Assembly: GCA_035651815.1 (NCBI GenBank)
Contig: DASRFB010000089.1
Coordinates: forward strand, 1 to 64,000
Reading direction: 5' to 3'
Source: VBDM01 sp035651815
GTDB taxonomy: Bacteria; Pseudomonadota; Gammaproteobacteria; Burkholderiales; SG8-39
DNA: 64,000 nucleotides
In this document: piece by piece, positions 1-7,794 of the stretch
Layout: each line of letters starts with the position of its first letter
How positions within the stretch are numbered: the stretch's first letter is position 1
The notes under the pieces: model-generated
Database searches by the model: none
Told to the model about the DNA's origin: nothing
What the model saw: the letters and a program-made list of their open reading frames with translations, nothing else
Position numbers and translations under genes: made by a program

Positions 1-1604
1 CCCCGCCGCCCACCGCCACCAGCTCGCTGCCCTCGACCGGCACGCGCGCGGTCGCGACGTTCGAGTCGATCGGCCTGTACTGGACGCCGCCCTCGAACCC
101 CGGCTCGGCCGGCTGCGAGATCGTCTACAAGAAGGTCGGCGACTCCACCTGGAACAAGGGCCTGAACATGTGGTACGACAGCCGCAACGGCGAGTGCCGC
201 GGCAGCATCGTCACCCTGCAGCCCAACACGCAGTACGAGGTGCAGTTCGCGATGCCGGGCAAATCGCCGGTCGCGGGCCTCGTCGCCCAGACGTGGGCCG
301 AGCAGTTCCCGGTCGCGAGGACCGTGTTCGTGCAGCCCGGCTCCTCGACGCTCGCCATCACCCAGGGCGGAAGCCCCGACGGCTACGTGGTGTACACGCC
401 GGCGCCGGGAACGAGCGGGGTGATCGACGTCGCGAACGGTGCGCGCAACAACGTCACCGTCGCGGCGCCTTACGTCATCATCCGCGGCTTCACCTTGCGC
501 GGCGCGCAGCAGGACAGCATCGACCTGCTCAACGGGTCGCATGACGTGGTGATCGAAGACAACGATATCAGCGGCTGGGGACGCTTCAGCCATACGGCCG
601 GCTGGGACATCGGGGTCGACGAGGAGGCGGGCGTGCGCTGCCGCAACGTGCTGTCGGTGGTGCGCACGATCGTCCAGCGCAACAAGATCCACGATCCGCG
701 CTACGGGGCGAACAGCTGGTCGTGGGGCCACCCGGCCGGCCCGCAAGGCGTCAGCTACGACACCTGCGGCGGCAACCACGTGTTCCGTTACAACACGATC
801 TCGGCCTCGAGCAAGCAGCACTATTACAACGACGGTATCGGCGGCTCGGACAACTTCACCGACGCCGGCTTCCCGCGCGAGGACAGCGATATCTACGGCA
901 ACAAGATCTCGCAGACCTGGGACGACGCCATCGAGGCCGAGGGCCGTGGGATGAACATCCGGATCTGGGGCAACTACATGGACAACACCGCGACCGGTGT
1001 TGCGACCACGGTGGTGAACAAGGGCCCGGCGTACATCTTCCGCAACGTGTACAACCGCAGCCGCATGATGTCCGAGCGCACGCCGGACGCCGACGACCGG
1101 AACGTGTTCGCCAAGTCGGGCGACGACGGCGGCTTCGGCGGCGGACGACGCTACCTGTTCAACAACACGCTGCTGCAGCTGCAGGAGGCCGGAAATCAGT
1201 ATCCGAGCGGTGCGGGTGCCGGCCTATCGGGTCCGCCGGTCATGAGCAACACCGTGTCGCGCAACAACATCTACCACATCTGGAAGTCGTGGTGGACGGC
1301 GATCGGGTCGAACGGCGGTGCCAACAACGACGTCGATTACGACCTGTACAACGGTAACGACCAGATCGCCGGAACCGAGGTGCACGGTATCGTCGGCACG
1401 CCGATCTACCAGGCGGGCAACGGTGCGACGAACATGGACGGCGGCATGTACCAGCTCGCGCCCAACAGCCCGGGCTTCGACCAGGGCCTGGTGATCCCGA
1501 ACTTCAGCGACGGGTTCACGGGCTCTGCCCCCGACATGGGTGCGCACGAGGCGGGCACGCCGGCGATGAAGTTCGGCGTCGGCGGAGGTACCAAAGAGTA
1601 CTGA
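1..1604 (+). CDS. Secreted beta-helix protein with fibronectin type III-like domain (5' partial)
   Basis: The reading frame is open from base 3 to the stop at 1602-1604, so the N-terminus lies outside the window; about 533 residues are visible. The first ~90 residues look like a fibronectin type III domain (YWTPPSNPGS, then LQPNTQYEVQF). The rest has the Asn-rich short-strand pattern of a right-handed parallel beta-helix (VIIRGFTLRG, VIEDNDISGWG, IRIWGNYMDN), as in pectate-lyase-like and periplasmic copper-binding folds. Such proteins usually act on or bind polysaccharide outside the cell, but I see no catalytic signature that fixes a substrate. A strong terminator follows at 1651-1676. The fold is a confident call; the function is not known. 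Confidence 0.75.
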   Translation, partial: PPPTATSSLPSTGTRAVATFESIGLYWTPPSNPGSAGCEIVYKKVGDSTWNKGLNMWYDSRNGECRGSIVTLQPNTQYEVQFAMPGKSPVAGLVAQTWAEQFPVARTVFVQPGSSTLAITQGGSPDGYVVYTPAPGTSGVIDVANGARNNVTVAAPYVIIRGFTLRGAQQDSIDLLNGSHDVVIEDNDISGWGRFSHTAGWDIGVDEEAGVRCRNVLSVVRTIVQRNKIHDPRYGANSWSWGHPAGPQGVSYDTCGGNHVFRYNTISASSKQHYYNDGIGGSDNFTDAGFPREDSDIYGNKISQTWDDAIEAEGRGMNIRIWGNYMDNTATGVATTVVNKGPAYIFRNVYNRSRMMSERTPDADDRNVFAKSGDDGGFGGGRRYLFNNTLLQLQEAGNQYPSGAGAGLSGPPVMSNTVSRNNIYHIWKSWWTAIGSNGGANNDVDYDLYNGNDQIAGTEVHGIVGTPIYQAGNGATNMDGGMYQLAPNSPGFDQGLVIPNFSDGFTGSAPDMGAHEAGTPAMKFGVGGGTKEY

Positions 1605-1622
1605 TCGTTCAATCAGGGAGAA

Positions 1623-1676
1623 GGCTCCCGAGAGGAGCCCGGATTTTGGCGGGGCGCGAAAGCGCCCCTTTTTTTT
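1623..1676 (+). terminator. Rho-independent terminator after the beta-helix gene
   Basis: A 7-bp perfect stem (GGGGCGC at 1651-1657, GCGCCCC at 1662-1668) with a GAAA tetraloop is followed by eight T residues at 1669-1676. A second hairpin (GGCTCC 1623-1628 with GGAGCC 1634-1639) lies just upstream. The T-run is on the plus-strand side only, so it ends the beta-helix transcript, not doxX. Confidence 0.93.
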
Positions 1677-1691
1677 CTGCTCCCGCGAGGG

Positions 1692-2138
1692 CTACAGCTC
1701 GCGCCCGATCCTGCGGTCGAGCGACCAGGGCCCGCCGCCGCGCAGCGCGATCGCGAGCATGACGAGCCCCCACATCAGCGGGTACTCGTAGCCGGGCCCG
1801 GTCCAGCCGAACTTCGGGATGTAGAGCCAGGCGATCACCGACATCTCGATCGCGATCGCCGCGGCGAAGAAGCGCGTGAACAGCCCCAGCGCGACGCACA
1901 GGCCGCCCAGCGTCTCGAGCACGATGAGCACGACGGCGAGCGGCTCGGCCGGCGCGATGCCGCGCTTCACCAGCGCGAACGAGGCCGTGGCCGCAATCCC
2001 GGCCTGCAGCTTCGGGATCCCGTGCGGCAGGATCATGAGTCCGGCGGTGAGCCGGATCAGCAGCCACGACAGCGGCTCCATGAAATCGTAGAAAGGCTTG
2101 AGCCGCGGGATCAGAAGCTTCGTCTGCGTTCCGTTCAT
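1692..2138 (-). CDS. DoxX family membrane protein
   Basis: This 148-residue protein has about four hydrophobic helices and the DoxX-family pattern LTAGLMILPHGIPKL, followed by the ALGLFTRFFA and WLYIPKFGW segments. DoxX-like proteins are small inner-membrane proteins linked to quinone, thiol or redox homeostasis; the exact role here is unknown. I chose the ATG at 2138 because a purine-rich GAGGAG ribosome-binding site lies just upstream (about 2146-2152). An in-frame extension to 2225 is possible but lacks this support and adds a residue run unlike the family. It lies downstream of the ECF sigma/anti-sigma pair on the same strand, 25 bases away, so it may be part of that unit. Confidence 0.85.
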   Translation of the reverse strand: MNGTQTKLLIPRLKPFYDFMEPLSWLLIRLTAGLMILPHGIPKLQAGIAATASFALVKRGIAPAEPLAVVLIVLETLGGLCVALGLFTRFFAAAIAIEMSVIAWLYIPKFGWTGPGYEYPLMWGLVMLAIALRGGGPWSLDRRIGREL

Positions 2139-2163
2139 CGTCGCTCCTCCTCTGTTTGTCGGG

Positions 2164-3021
2164 TCAGCGCAAATCCTCGGGCACGCGGAACTCGGGATAG
2201 CGCTTCCTGAACTCGCCGAGCTCACGCTCGGCGTCGGCGCTCCGGCCCGCGGTCTTGAGCCTGCGGATGTCGTCGAGCCACGCCTCGGGCGTGCGCGCGA
2301 CCGCCGGCGCGACGAGCCCGCGCACGTCGCTCACGCTCGCCGAGGACGGCGATTGAGCCTGCGCGGGCGCGCTCGCCGGCGGCGCCGCGTCGCGGGCCTC
2401 GCGGTTCTCCTGGAGCTGCTCGGTCTCGCGCCGGATGCGCTCGGCGCGCTGCGGGTCGGACGCGGGCGCCGCGAGGCGCCCGACGAGCGGCTGCGGCGCC
2501 GGGCTCTTCGCCGCGGCGGGCGGCGCCGCGGGGCGCTTCGCCAGCGCGGCCGGTGGGACGGGCTGCGACGCGGGTGGCGTCGGATGCGCCGCGGGCGGAG
2601 CGGCCTTCGCCGCTGGAGCGGGCTTGACCTCCGTCGGCCCCATCGGCGAGGAGAACAACTCGTGCGGCGCCGGCGGCGCCCCGGGCTTGGCCTCGGCCTC
2701 GCCGCGTGCCGTGTCGGCGCGCGACGCGGGCGCCGCGGCTTCGCGCTTCTTCTGCGGCGCGGGGCGCGGAGCCTCGTCGGACAGGCGGCTCGCCTCGCGC
2801 AGCGACTGGTTGTCCGTGACGAGGAGCGCGAGCGAGACGCCGAGCACCACGGTGGCGGCGAGGCCCAGCGGCGGACCCCAGCGGTGCAGCACGGGGTGGC
2901 GCGCTCGCGCCGAGCGCCGCGACGCCTCGAGGATCGCCTCGTCGATCTGCCTGCGCGGCTCGGGCCAGGCGCCTTCGCTGTAGATGCGCGAGAGCTCGTG
3001 GTCGCGCTGCGGAACGGTCAT
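2164..3021 (-). CDS. Putative anti-sigma factor, single-pass membrane protein
   Basis: This 285-residue protein has a short cytoplasmic N-terminal part (residues 1-50), one transmembrane helix (about 51-69), and a long Ala/Pro/Lys-rich linker (about 85-215) leading to a periplasmic C-terminal domain that ends in RKRYPEFRVPEDLR. This layout and its position directly after an ECF sigma gene, with a 4-base overlap (ATGA at 3018-3021), mark it as the likely cognate anti-sigma factor, which would hold the sigma factor at the membrane until a signal arrives. I do not see a clear HXXXCXXC zinc motif, so it is not a ZAS-type anti-sigma. The assignment rests mostly on topology and context. Confidence 0.72.
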   Translation of the reverse strand: MTVPQRDHELSRIYSEGAWPEPRRQIDEAILEASRRSARARHPVLHRWGPPLGLAATVVLGVSLALLVTDNQSLREASRLSDEAPRPAPQKKREAAAPASRADTARGEAEAKPGAPPAPHELFSSPMGPTEVKPAPAAKAAPPAAHPTPPASQPVPPAALAKRPAAPPAAAKSPAPQPLVGRLAAPASDPQRAERIRRETEQLQENREARDAAPPASAPAQAQSPSSASVSDVRGLVAPAVARTPEAWLDDIRRLKTAGRSADAERELGEFRKRYPEFRVPEDLR

Positions 3022-3581
3022 GGCTTGTCTCCTCCCAGGTTCGCGCGCAGCTTGGCCACCGCGTAGCGCAGCCGGCTCTTCGCGGTCTCGCGGCCGACGC
3101 CGGTCGCCTCGGCGATCTCCTCGACTGAGAGCTCGCCTTCCTGCTGCAGCAGGAAGGCTTCGCGCTGGACCTCGGGCAGGCGCGCGAGCGCGGCGAACAG
3201 CCGCTCGGCGGCGCGCTTGCGGTCGAGCCAGACGTGCGCCGGCAGATCGTCGGCGGGCAGGTTCTCGAGCGCCTCCTCGCTCTCTTCCGCGCCGAGCCGC
3301 TCGGCGCGGCCGTCCGCGCGGTAGCGGTCCATCAGCCGGTTATGGGCGACGGCATAGAGCCACGACGCGAACCGGCCCCGGCTCTCGTAGCGCCCGCGCG
3401 AGTCGATCACCCGCATCCACACGTCCTGAAAAACCTCCTCCGCCGCCGCGGTGTCGCCCAGCTGCCGCAGCAGGAACCGGTAGAGCGCCGCGCGATGACG
3501 CCGGTAAAGCGCCTCGAATGCCACGGCGTCGCCGCCGCGGTAGCGCACCATCAGGTCGTCGTCGCTCGGCCCGCTCTGCAT
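3018..3581 (-). CDS. ECF-type RNA polymerase sigma factor
   Basis: This 187-residue protein has sigma region 2 near residues 10-85 (FEALYRRHRAALYRFLLRQL, EEVFQDVWMRV, FASWLYAVAHNRLMD) and region 4 near 130-180 (LARLPEVQREAFLL, EIAEATGVGRETAKSRLR). It would direct RNA polymerase to a small extracytoplasmic-function regulon. It is the first gene of a minus-strand unit with the anti-sigma gene (4-base overlap) and possibly doxX. The start ATG at 3581 gives normal ECF length. The promoter sequence it recognises cannot be told from this window. The downstream anti-sigma carries a transmembrane helix, which suggests an envelope signal. Confidence 0.92.
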   Translation of the reverse strand: MQSGPSDDDLMVRYRGGDAVAFEALYRRHRAALYRFLLRQLGDTAAAEEVFQDVWMRVIDSRGRYESRGRFASWLYAVAHNRLMDRYRADGRAERLGAEESEEALENLPADDLPAHVWLDRKRAAERLFAALARLPEVQREAFLLQQEGELSVEEIAEATGVGRETAKSRLRYAVAKLRANLGGDKP

Positions 3582-3603
3582 GCGGGCCGTAGTCTAGCGG
3601 TTC

Positions 3604-5202
3604 CTACGGCAGCCCGATCACCGCACCTCCCTTAGGATAGCTGATCGCGTAGTCGAGCGTGATCCTCAGCGTCTGCTTCGGCGCGATCGAGCGCTCCCAC
3701 GCGACGACGCCCTGGCGGTTGTCCCAGTTCTCGGTCTGCGGCTTCGGCTCGAAGCTCGCGCGCACGTCGATCTCGTCCGAGGTCGACACCGGCGACGGTT
3801 CGAGGACGAGCACGTCGAGCGGCTTGTCGTGGAACGACGCGAGGGTCAGCACGTCGGTGACCTCGCGCTCGCTCTTGCGGCCGATCAGGCCCGACGAGCC
3901 GTTGCGGTCCTTGACCCGGTCGAAGCTGACGCGCACGCGCTCGTCGCGCCCGAAAGGCAGCGACACGCTCTCCGACGACTGCGGGTTCCAGCGCGTCGAC
4001 CCGACGTAAGCGCCGTCGCGCTGCAGCTGCATCTCGCCCGGGAGCCACACGCCCTCGGGGCGCGCGGCCTCGGCCGTGACGATCGCCGCCGGGTCGAGCC
4101 GCGGCACGACGCGCAGGCGCATCCGCACCGGCAGCGTCTGGCGCGCGAGCGTGACGGTGACGTTGCGGCCGTCGGAGGGGAGGCTCACGGTCGCGGGGAC
4201 CTCGAACTCGGTGAGGAAGGTGGTCTGCGTCTGCTGCGCCTCGCGGAAGTCGTCGCGCAGATCGCGCTTCAGCGCGGCGGGCTCGGCCGGAGCCTCGGCC
4301 TCGGCGAGGAATCCGCTCGCCGCCCGCGGCTCGGGACGCGGCGGCGCGATCGAAACGAGCCAGGGCCGCGGATCCGGACCGCGCGGCGAAACGCGCGGCT
4401 GGCCCGTCGACAGCTTCATCTTCACGCCGCTCCAGTCCTCGCCCGTCGTCTGCATGACCACCGCCTGGCGCACGAGCTCCATCGTCGCCGCGTTCGAGTC
4501 GAGGCTCGCGCGGTACGTCGGGCGCCAGCCCGCGCCGTTCACCTGGTACGAGACCCGCGCCGTGCCGCCCTTCTCCGCCGAAACGCCGACGACGATCGTG
4601 CGCGTGTCGCGCGCGCCCGACTTCAGGCGCGCCAGATCGCGCTCGAGCGCCGCGACCTGGCGCGCGAGCTCGCGCTTGCGTACTTGCGCGCGCTGCACGC
4701 GGGCGAGCGCGTCGCCGCTCGAATGCGAGAGCACCTCGATCACGCCGGCGAGCGACTTCGGATCGGGCACCGGGGCGGTCTTCCCGGCGCCGCCCTGCGT
4801 ACCGAGACGGCCGAGGAACTTCGTGACCATCTCCGCGGACTCGATCTCGCCGTCGAGCGCGGATTGCCGGTCCTTCAGCGCCTGGACCCGCTCCTCGAGC
4901 AGCGCCTCGCGTGGATCGGGCGCGCTCGAGCGCGCCGAGTCCCGAGTCGAGACCGCGCCGATCCGGACGCCCGGATCGGCGTCGACGCGGATCGTCCGCG
5001 GGTCGAAATTGGCGGGAAGATCGCGGATCTCGAGGCGGGTCGCGCCGGGCGCGACGCGGGCGGCGCGGACGATCGTGGCGCTGCCGGGGTAGAGCGTCAC
5101 GGCGGCGATACGCGACTCCTGCGCGTGTGCCGAGCACGACAGGACGAGCAGCGCAGCCCCCACCGCCGCCGGGATGACGCCCGGACAAAGGTTCTTGTTC
5201 AT
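3604..5202 (-). CDS. Mucoidy inhibitor MuiA family protein (DUF4140/DUF4139)
   Basis: This 532-residue protein has a signal peptide (cleavage likely after AHA, about residue 27). It then shows an N-terminal DUF4140-like beta domain (VTLYPGSATIVR, RTIRVDADPGVRIGAV), coiled-coil stretches (ALLEERVQALKDRQSALDGE and ARQVAALERDLARL), and a large C-terminal DUF4139 beta domain with VSYQVNGAGWRPTYRA, TGEDWSGVKMKLSTGQP and ERSIAPKQTLRITLDY. That order is diagnostic of the MuiA family, named for an effect on mucoidy when overexpressed; the biochemical function is unknown. It is probably periplasmic or outer-membrane associated. It lies tail-to-head after the sigma gene but 22 bases from it, and is divergent from the MFS gene. 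Confidence 0.88.
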   Translation of the reverse strand: MNKNLCPGVIPAAVGAALLVLSCSAHAQESRIAAVTLYPGSATIVRAARVAPGATRLEIRDLPANFDPRTIRVDADPGVRIGAVSTRDSARSSAPDPREALLEERVQALKDRQSALDGEIESAEMVTKFLGRLGTQGGAGKTAPVPDPKSLAGVIEVLSHSSGDALARVQRAQVRKRELARQVAALERDLARLKSGARDTRTIVVGVSAEKGGTARVSYQVNGAGWRPTYRASLDSNAATMELVRQAVVMQTTGEDWSGVKMKLSTGQPRVSPRGPDPRPWLVSIAPPRPEPRAASGFLAEAEAPAEPAALKRDLRDDFREAQQTQTTFLTEFEVPATVSLPSDGRNVTVTLARQTLPVRMRLRVVPRLDPAAIVTAEAARPEGVWLPGEMQLQRDGAYVGSTRWNPQSSESVSLPFGRDERVRVSFDRVKDRNGSSGLIGRKSEREVTDVLTLASFHDKPLDVLVLEPSPVSTSDEIDVRASFEPKPQTENWDNRQGVVAWERSIAPKQTLRITLDYAISYPKGGAVIGLP

Positions 5203-5322
5203 GACAGCCTCCGTTGGATGGACCCTTCATCGAAGGGCGTGACCGGTAAACGGCGGCTGCCCGAAAATGGGGTCGAGTCGCTTCTGCTACAGTTCCGGCT
5301 CCCTTCCTACAAGGAGACCGAC

Positions 5323-6528
5323 ATGTCGAGGTTCTGGGCGCTGGTCCTCTCGGCCGCCGCGATCCTCGCGGTGACAATGGGCGCGCGCCAGTGCCTGGGG
5401 CTGTTCGTCTCGCCGCTCAACAGCGCGACCGGCGCCGGCATCGTCGCGGTCAGTTTCGCGCTCGCCGTCGGCCAGTTCGTGTGGGGCGCGGCGCAGCCGG
5501 TGTTCGGCATCCTCGCCGACCGGCTCGGATCGTTCCGCGTGATCGTGCTCGGCGCCCTGATGCTCGCGCTCGGGCTCTCGATCACGCCTTACATGGGCTC
5601 GGGGCTCGGCCTCGTGATCGCGCTCGGCGTGCTGACCGCGGCCGGCGCGGGCGCCGGCAGCTTCTCGATCCTGATCGGCGCCGCGGCGCAGAGGCTCCCG
5701 GCCGAGCGCCGCGCCTTCGCCTCGGGCTTCATCAACGCGGGCGGCTCGTTCGGGCAGTTCGTGTACGCGCCGCTCGCGCAGGTCCTGATCAGCTCGATCG
5801 GCTGGATCGGCGCGCTCTGGACCATCGCCGCGACCGCGTTCCTCACCATTCCGCTCGGGCTGCAGTTCCGCGAGTCGAAGTCGGGCGCCGCGGCGCGCGT
5901 CGCGGCGCAGGGCGCCGCCATCGGCATCCGCGAGCAGCTGCGCATCGCGTTCGGCGACCGCAGCTACCTGCTGCTGCACGCCGGGTTCTTCACGTGCGGC
6001 TTCCACATCGCGTTTCTCGTGACGCACCTTCCGGGCGAGGTCAATCTCTGCGGGCTGCCGGCGTCGGTGTCCGCGATCTCGCTGGCGATCATCGGGCTTT
6101 CCAACATCGTCGGAAGCATCGGCTCGGGCTGGCTCGGCCAGCGCGAGCGCATGAAGATGATCCTGTTCTGGATGTACGCCTCGCGCGCCGCGGCGGTCGC
6201 GCTCTACCTGGTCGCGCCGAAGACGCCCCTCACCTTCTACGTCTTCGCCTTCGTGCTCGGGATCACCTGGCTCGCGACCGTGCCGCCGACCGCGGGACTG
6301 GTCGGCAAGCTCTTCGGCACGCGCCATCTCGCCACGCTGTTCGGCCTGACGCTGCTCACGCACCAGATCGGCGGCTTCTTCGGCGCGTGGCTGGGCGGCA
6401 TCGCGATCGCGACCACCGGCAACTACCAGTGGATGTGGTACGCCGACATCGCGCTCGCGGCGGCGGCGGCGGTCGTCAACCTGCCGATACGCGAGACGCA
6501 TCCGAAGGTAGCCACCGCCGCGGCTTAG
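5323..6528 (+). CDS. MFS transporter
   Basis: This 401-residue inner-membrane protein has about twelve hydrophobic helices and a motif-A-like loop between helices 2 and 3 (GILADRLGSFRV). The N-terminal RQCLGLFVSPLNSATG pattern is seen in a large group of MFS carriers for small organic anions or drugs. The substrate is not evident. I chose the ATG at 5323 because AAGGAG at 5311-5316 sits 6 bases upstream. The frame stays open far upstream, antisense to the MuiA gene, but that part looks like GC-rich noise. The 120-base gap to the divergent MuiA gene should hold both promoters; I could not pick out clear -35/-10 boxes. Confidence 0.9.
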   Translation: MSRFWALVLSAAAILAVTMGARQCLGLFVSPLNSATGAGIVAVSFALAVGQFVWGAAQPVFGILADRLGSFRVIVLGALMLALGLSITPYMGSGLGLVIALGVLTAAGAGAGSFSILIGAAAQRLPAERRAFASGFINAGGSFGQFVYAPLAQVLISSIGWIGALWTIAATAFLTIPLGLQFRESKSGAAARVAAQGAAIGIREQLRIAFGDRSYLLLHAGFFTCGFHIAFLVTHLPGEVNLCGLPASVSAISLAIIGLSNIVGSIGSGWLGQRERMKMILFWMYASRAAAVALYLVAPKTPLTFYVFAFVLGITWLATVPPTAGLVGKLFGTRHLATLFGLTLLTHQIGGFFGAWLGGIAIATTGNYQWMWYADIALAAAAAVVNLPIRETHPKVATAAA

Positions 6529-6657
6529 CAATTTGTTGTAAACGCGCCTCGTTCGGCACGCCGCTGCGAGGCGGATTTCCTCCTTCGGCGCGAAAAGACC
6601 CTGGACGCGAAGGTGCCCGACCTATGATGGGCGCGTCTCCATCCCGGGAGAACCCCC

Positions 6658-6990
6658 ATGAAAGCGATCGTGATCGTGGCAGCCGGCTTCCTCGGTCTGT
6701 CGGCCATCGCGGCCCAGGCGCAAGAGGGACCGAGCCCGCAGCAGCAGCGCGAGAGCGACTGCAACGCGCAGGCGAACAAGCAGAAGGTGATGAAGTTCTC
6801 CGACCGCAGGTCGTTCGTCGATGCCTGCATGCGGGGCGACACGGCGAAGATGAAGAAAGCGGCCGCGCCGGCGCCCAAGAAGGCCGTCGCCAGGAACGAC
6901 CGGTCCAAGGTCTGCAGCAAGCAGGCGGCCGACCGCCATCTGAAAGGCGACGACCGGAAAAAGTACATGAGCCAGTGCATCAAGGCCTGA
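6658..6990 (+). CDS. PsiF-repeat periplasmic protein
   Basis: This 110-residue secreted protein has a signal peptide cut after about AQA (residue 21-22). It carries two PsiF-type repeats, residues ~34-58 (CNAQANKQKV...FVDACMRG) and ~85-107 (VCSKQAADRHLKGDDRKKYM...C), each with a pair of cysteines. PsiF is a phosphate-starvation-inducible protein in E. coli of unknown biochemical role. A Lys/Ala-rich linker joins the repeats. The start ATG at 6658 follows GGGAGAA. I see no Pho box in the 129 bases upstream, so phosphate control is only a family inference. Confidence 0.87.
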   Translation: MKAIVIVAAGFLGLSAIAAQAQEGPSPQQQRESDCNAQANKQKVMKFSDRRSFVDACMRGDTAKMKKAAAPAPKKAVARNDRSKVCSKQAADRHLKGDDRKKYMSQCIKA

Positions 6991-7044
6991 ACGGCTCACA
7001 GTAACGTTTTGTAACGCGGCTTGATCCGACCACCGGGGCGCGCC

Positions 7045-7557
7045 ATGATCAGCGATATGCGCGCCCCGGTCTTTGCCCTCGCCCTGCTCGCCGCGTCCGC
7101 CGCAGCGCCCGCGCTCGCCGATACCATCTACAAGTGGGTCGACGACCAGGGCACGATGCACTACTCGAACAACCGCCCGGCGGACGCTTCGCGCCACCCC
7201 GAGGTTTTGAGCGAGGAGCGCGTCTCGACCATCCAGTCCGAGCCCGCGCAGGTCCGGGCCGCGGCCGCCGCCCGAGCCGAGTCCGATTACCTCGCCCGCC
7301 GCATCGACGACCTCGAGCGCCAGGTCGCGGCGCAGCGCCAGGCGGCGTACGCCGCGGCGCTGCAGGATCAGTCGATGCAGGCGGCGTACGACAACTATGC
7401 GGGGCCGGCCTTCGTGTACGGCGCCCCGGTGATCGCCTCGCGCCTTGCCACCGTGCGCCACCACCGCGTTCGTCCGATCAACAGGATGAACAACTTCACC
7501 GGCGTGACCGCCGGGAACGTCGTTACGTTCGGCACCGCGCGCGGTCCGCGGCGGTAA
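7045..7557 (+). CDS. DUF4124 domain-containing secreted protein
   Basis: This 170-residue protein has a signal peptide ending near ALADT, directly followed by a DUF4124 domain with the hallmark IYKWVDDQGTMHYSNNRP. A coiled-coil-like stretch rich in Ala/Arg/Gln follows (about residues 75-110), then a basic C-terminus. DUF4124 proteins are common in the envelope of beta- and gammaproteobacteria and have no established function. The start is either ATG 7045 or ATG 7057 four codons later; neither has a strong ribosome-binding site, and a TTG at 7021 is also in frame. It lies 54 bases after the PsiF gene on the same strand. Confidence 0.85.
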   Translation: MISDMRAPVFALALLAASAAAPALADTIYKWVDDQGTMHYSNNRPADASRHPEVLSEERVSTIQSEPAQVRAAAAARAESDYLARRIDDLERQVAAQRQAAYAAALQDQSMQAAYDNYAGPAFVYGAPVIASRLATVRHHRVRPINRMNNFTGVTAGNVVTFGTARGPRR

Positions 7558-7794
7558 ACCCTAAGACGTCCGCGTGTTCGGCGCATCGAGCGCCGCCCGG
7601 CCTTGCCTTTCTTGCTGTTCCGTCAGCTTGAAGGCGCGCCGATCTCCGAAACTATTCCGTTCGTAAGTAGTCTGAAAGGCGCAGGCGCAGAACATCTGAC
7701 GTAACAATAAGCAGTCAAACCGCTCCACGCGGCCCCGAGGAAAGCAGGCTACGGCATCCCAGCGTGACCCCTACCACAGCCAGAGGAGCCGGAA

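Noticed and set aside
3829..5322. Long in-frame upstream extension of the MFS transporter
   Set aside because: It is antisense to the MuiA-family gene, is rich in Arg and Ala with no fold, and a good ribosome-binding site marks the ATG at 5323.
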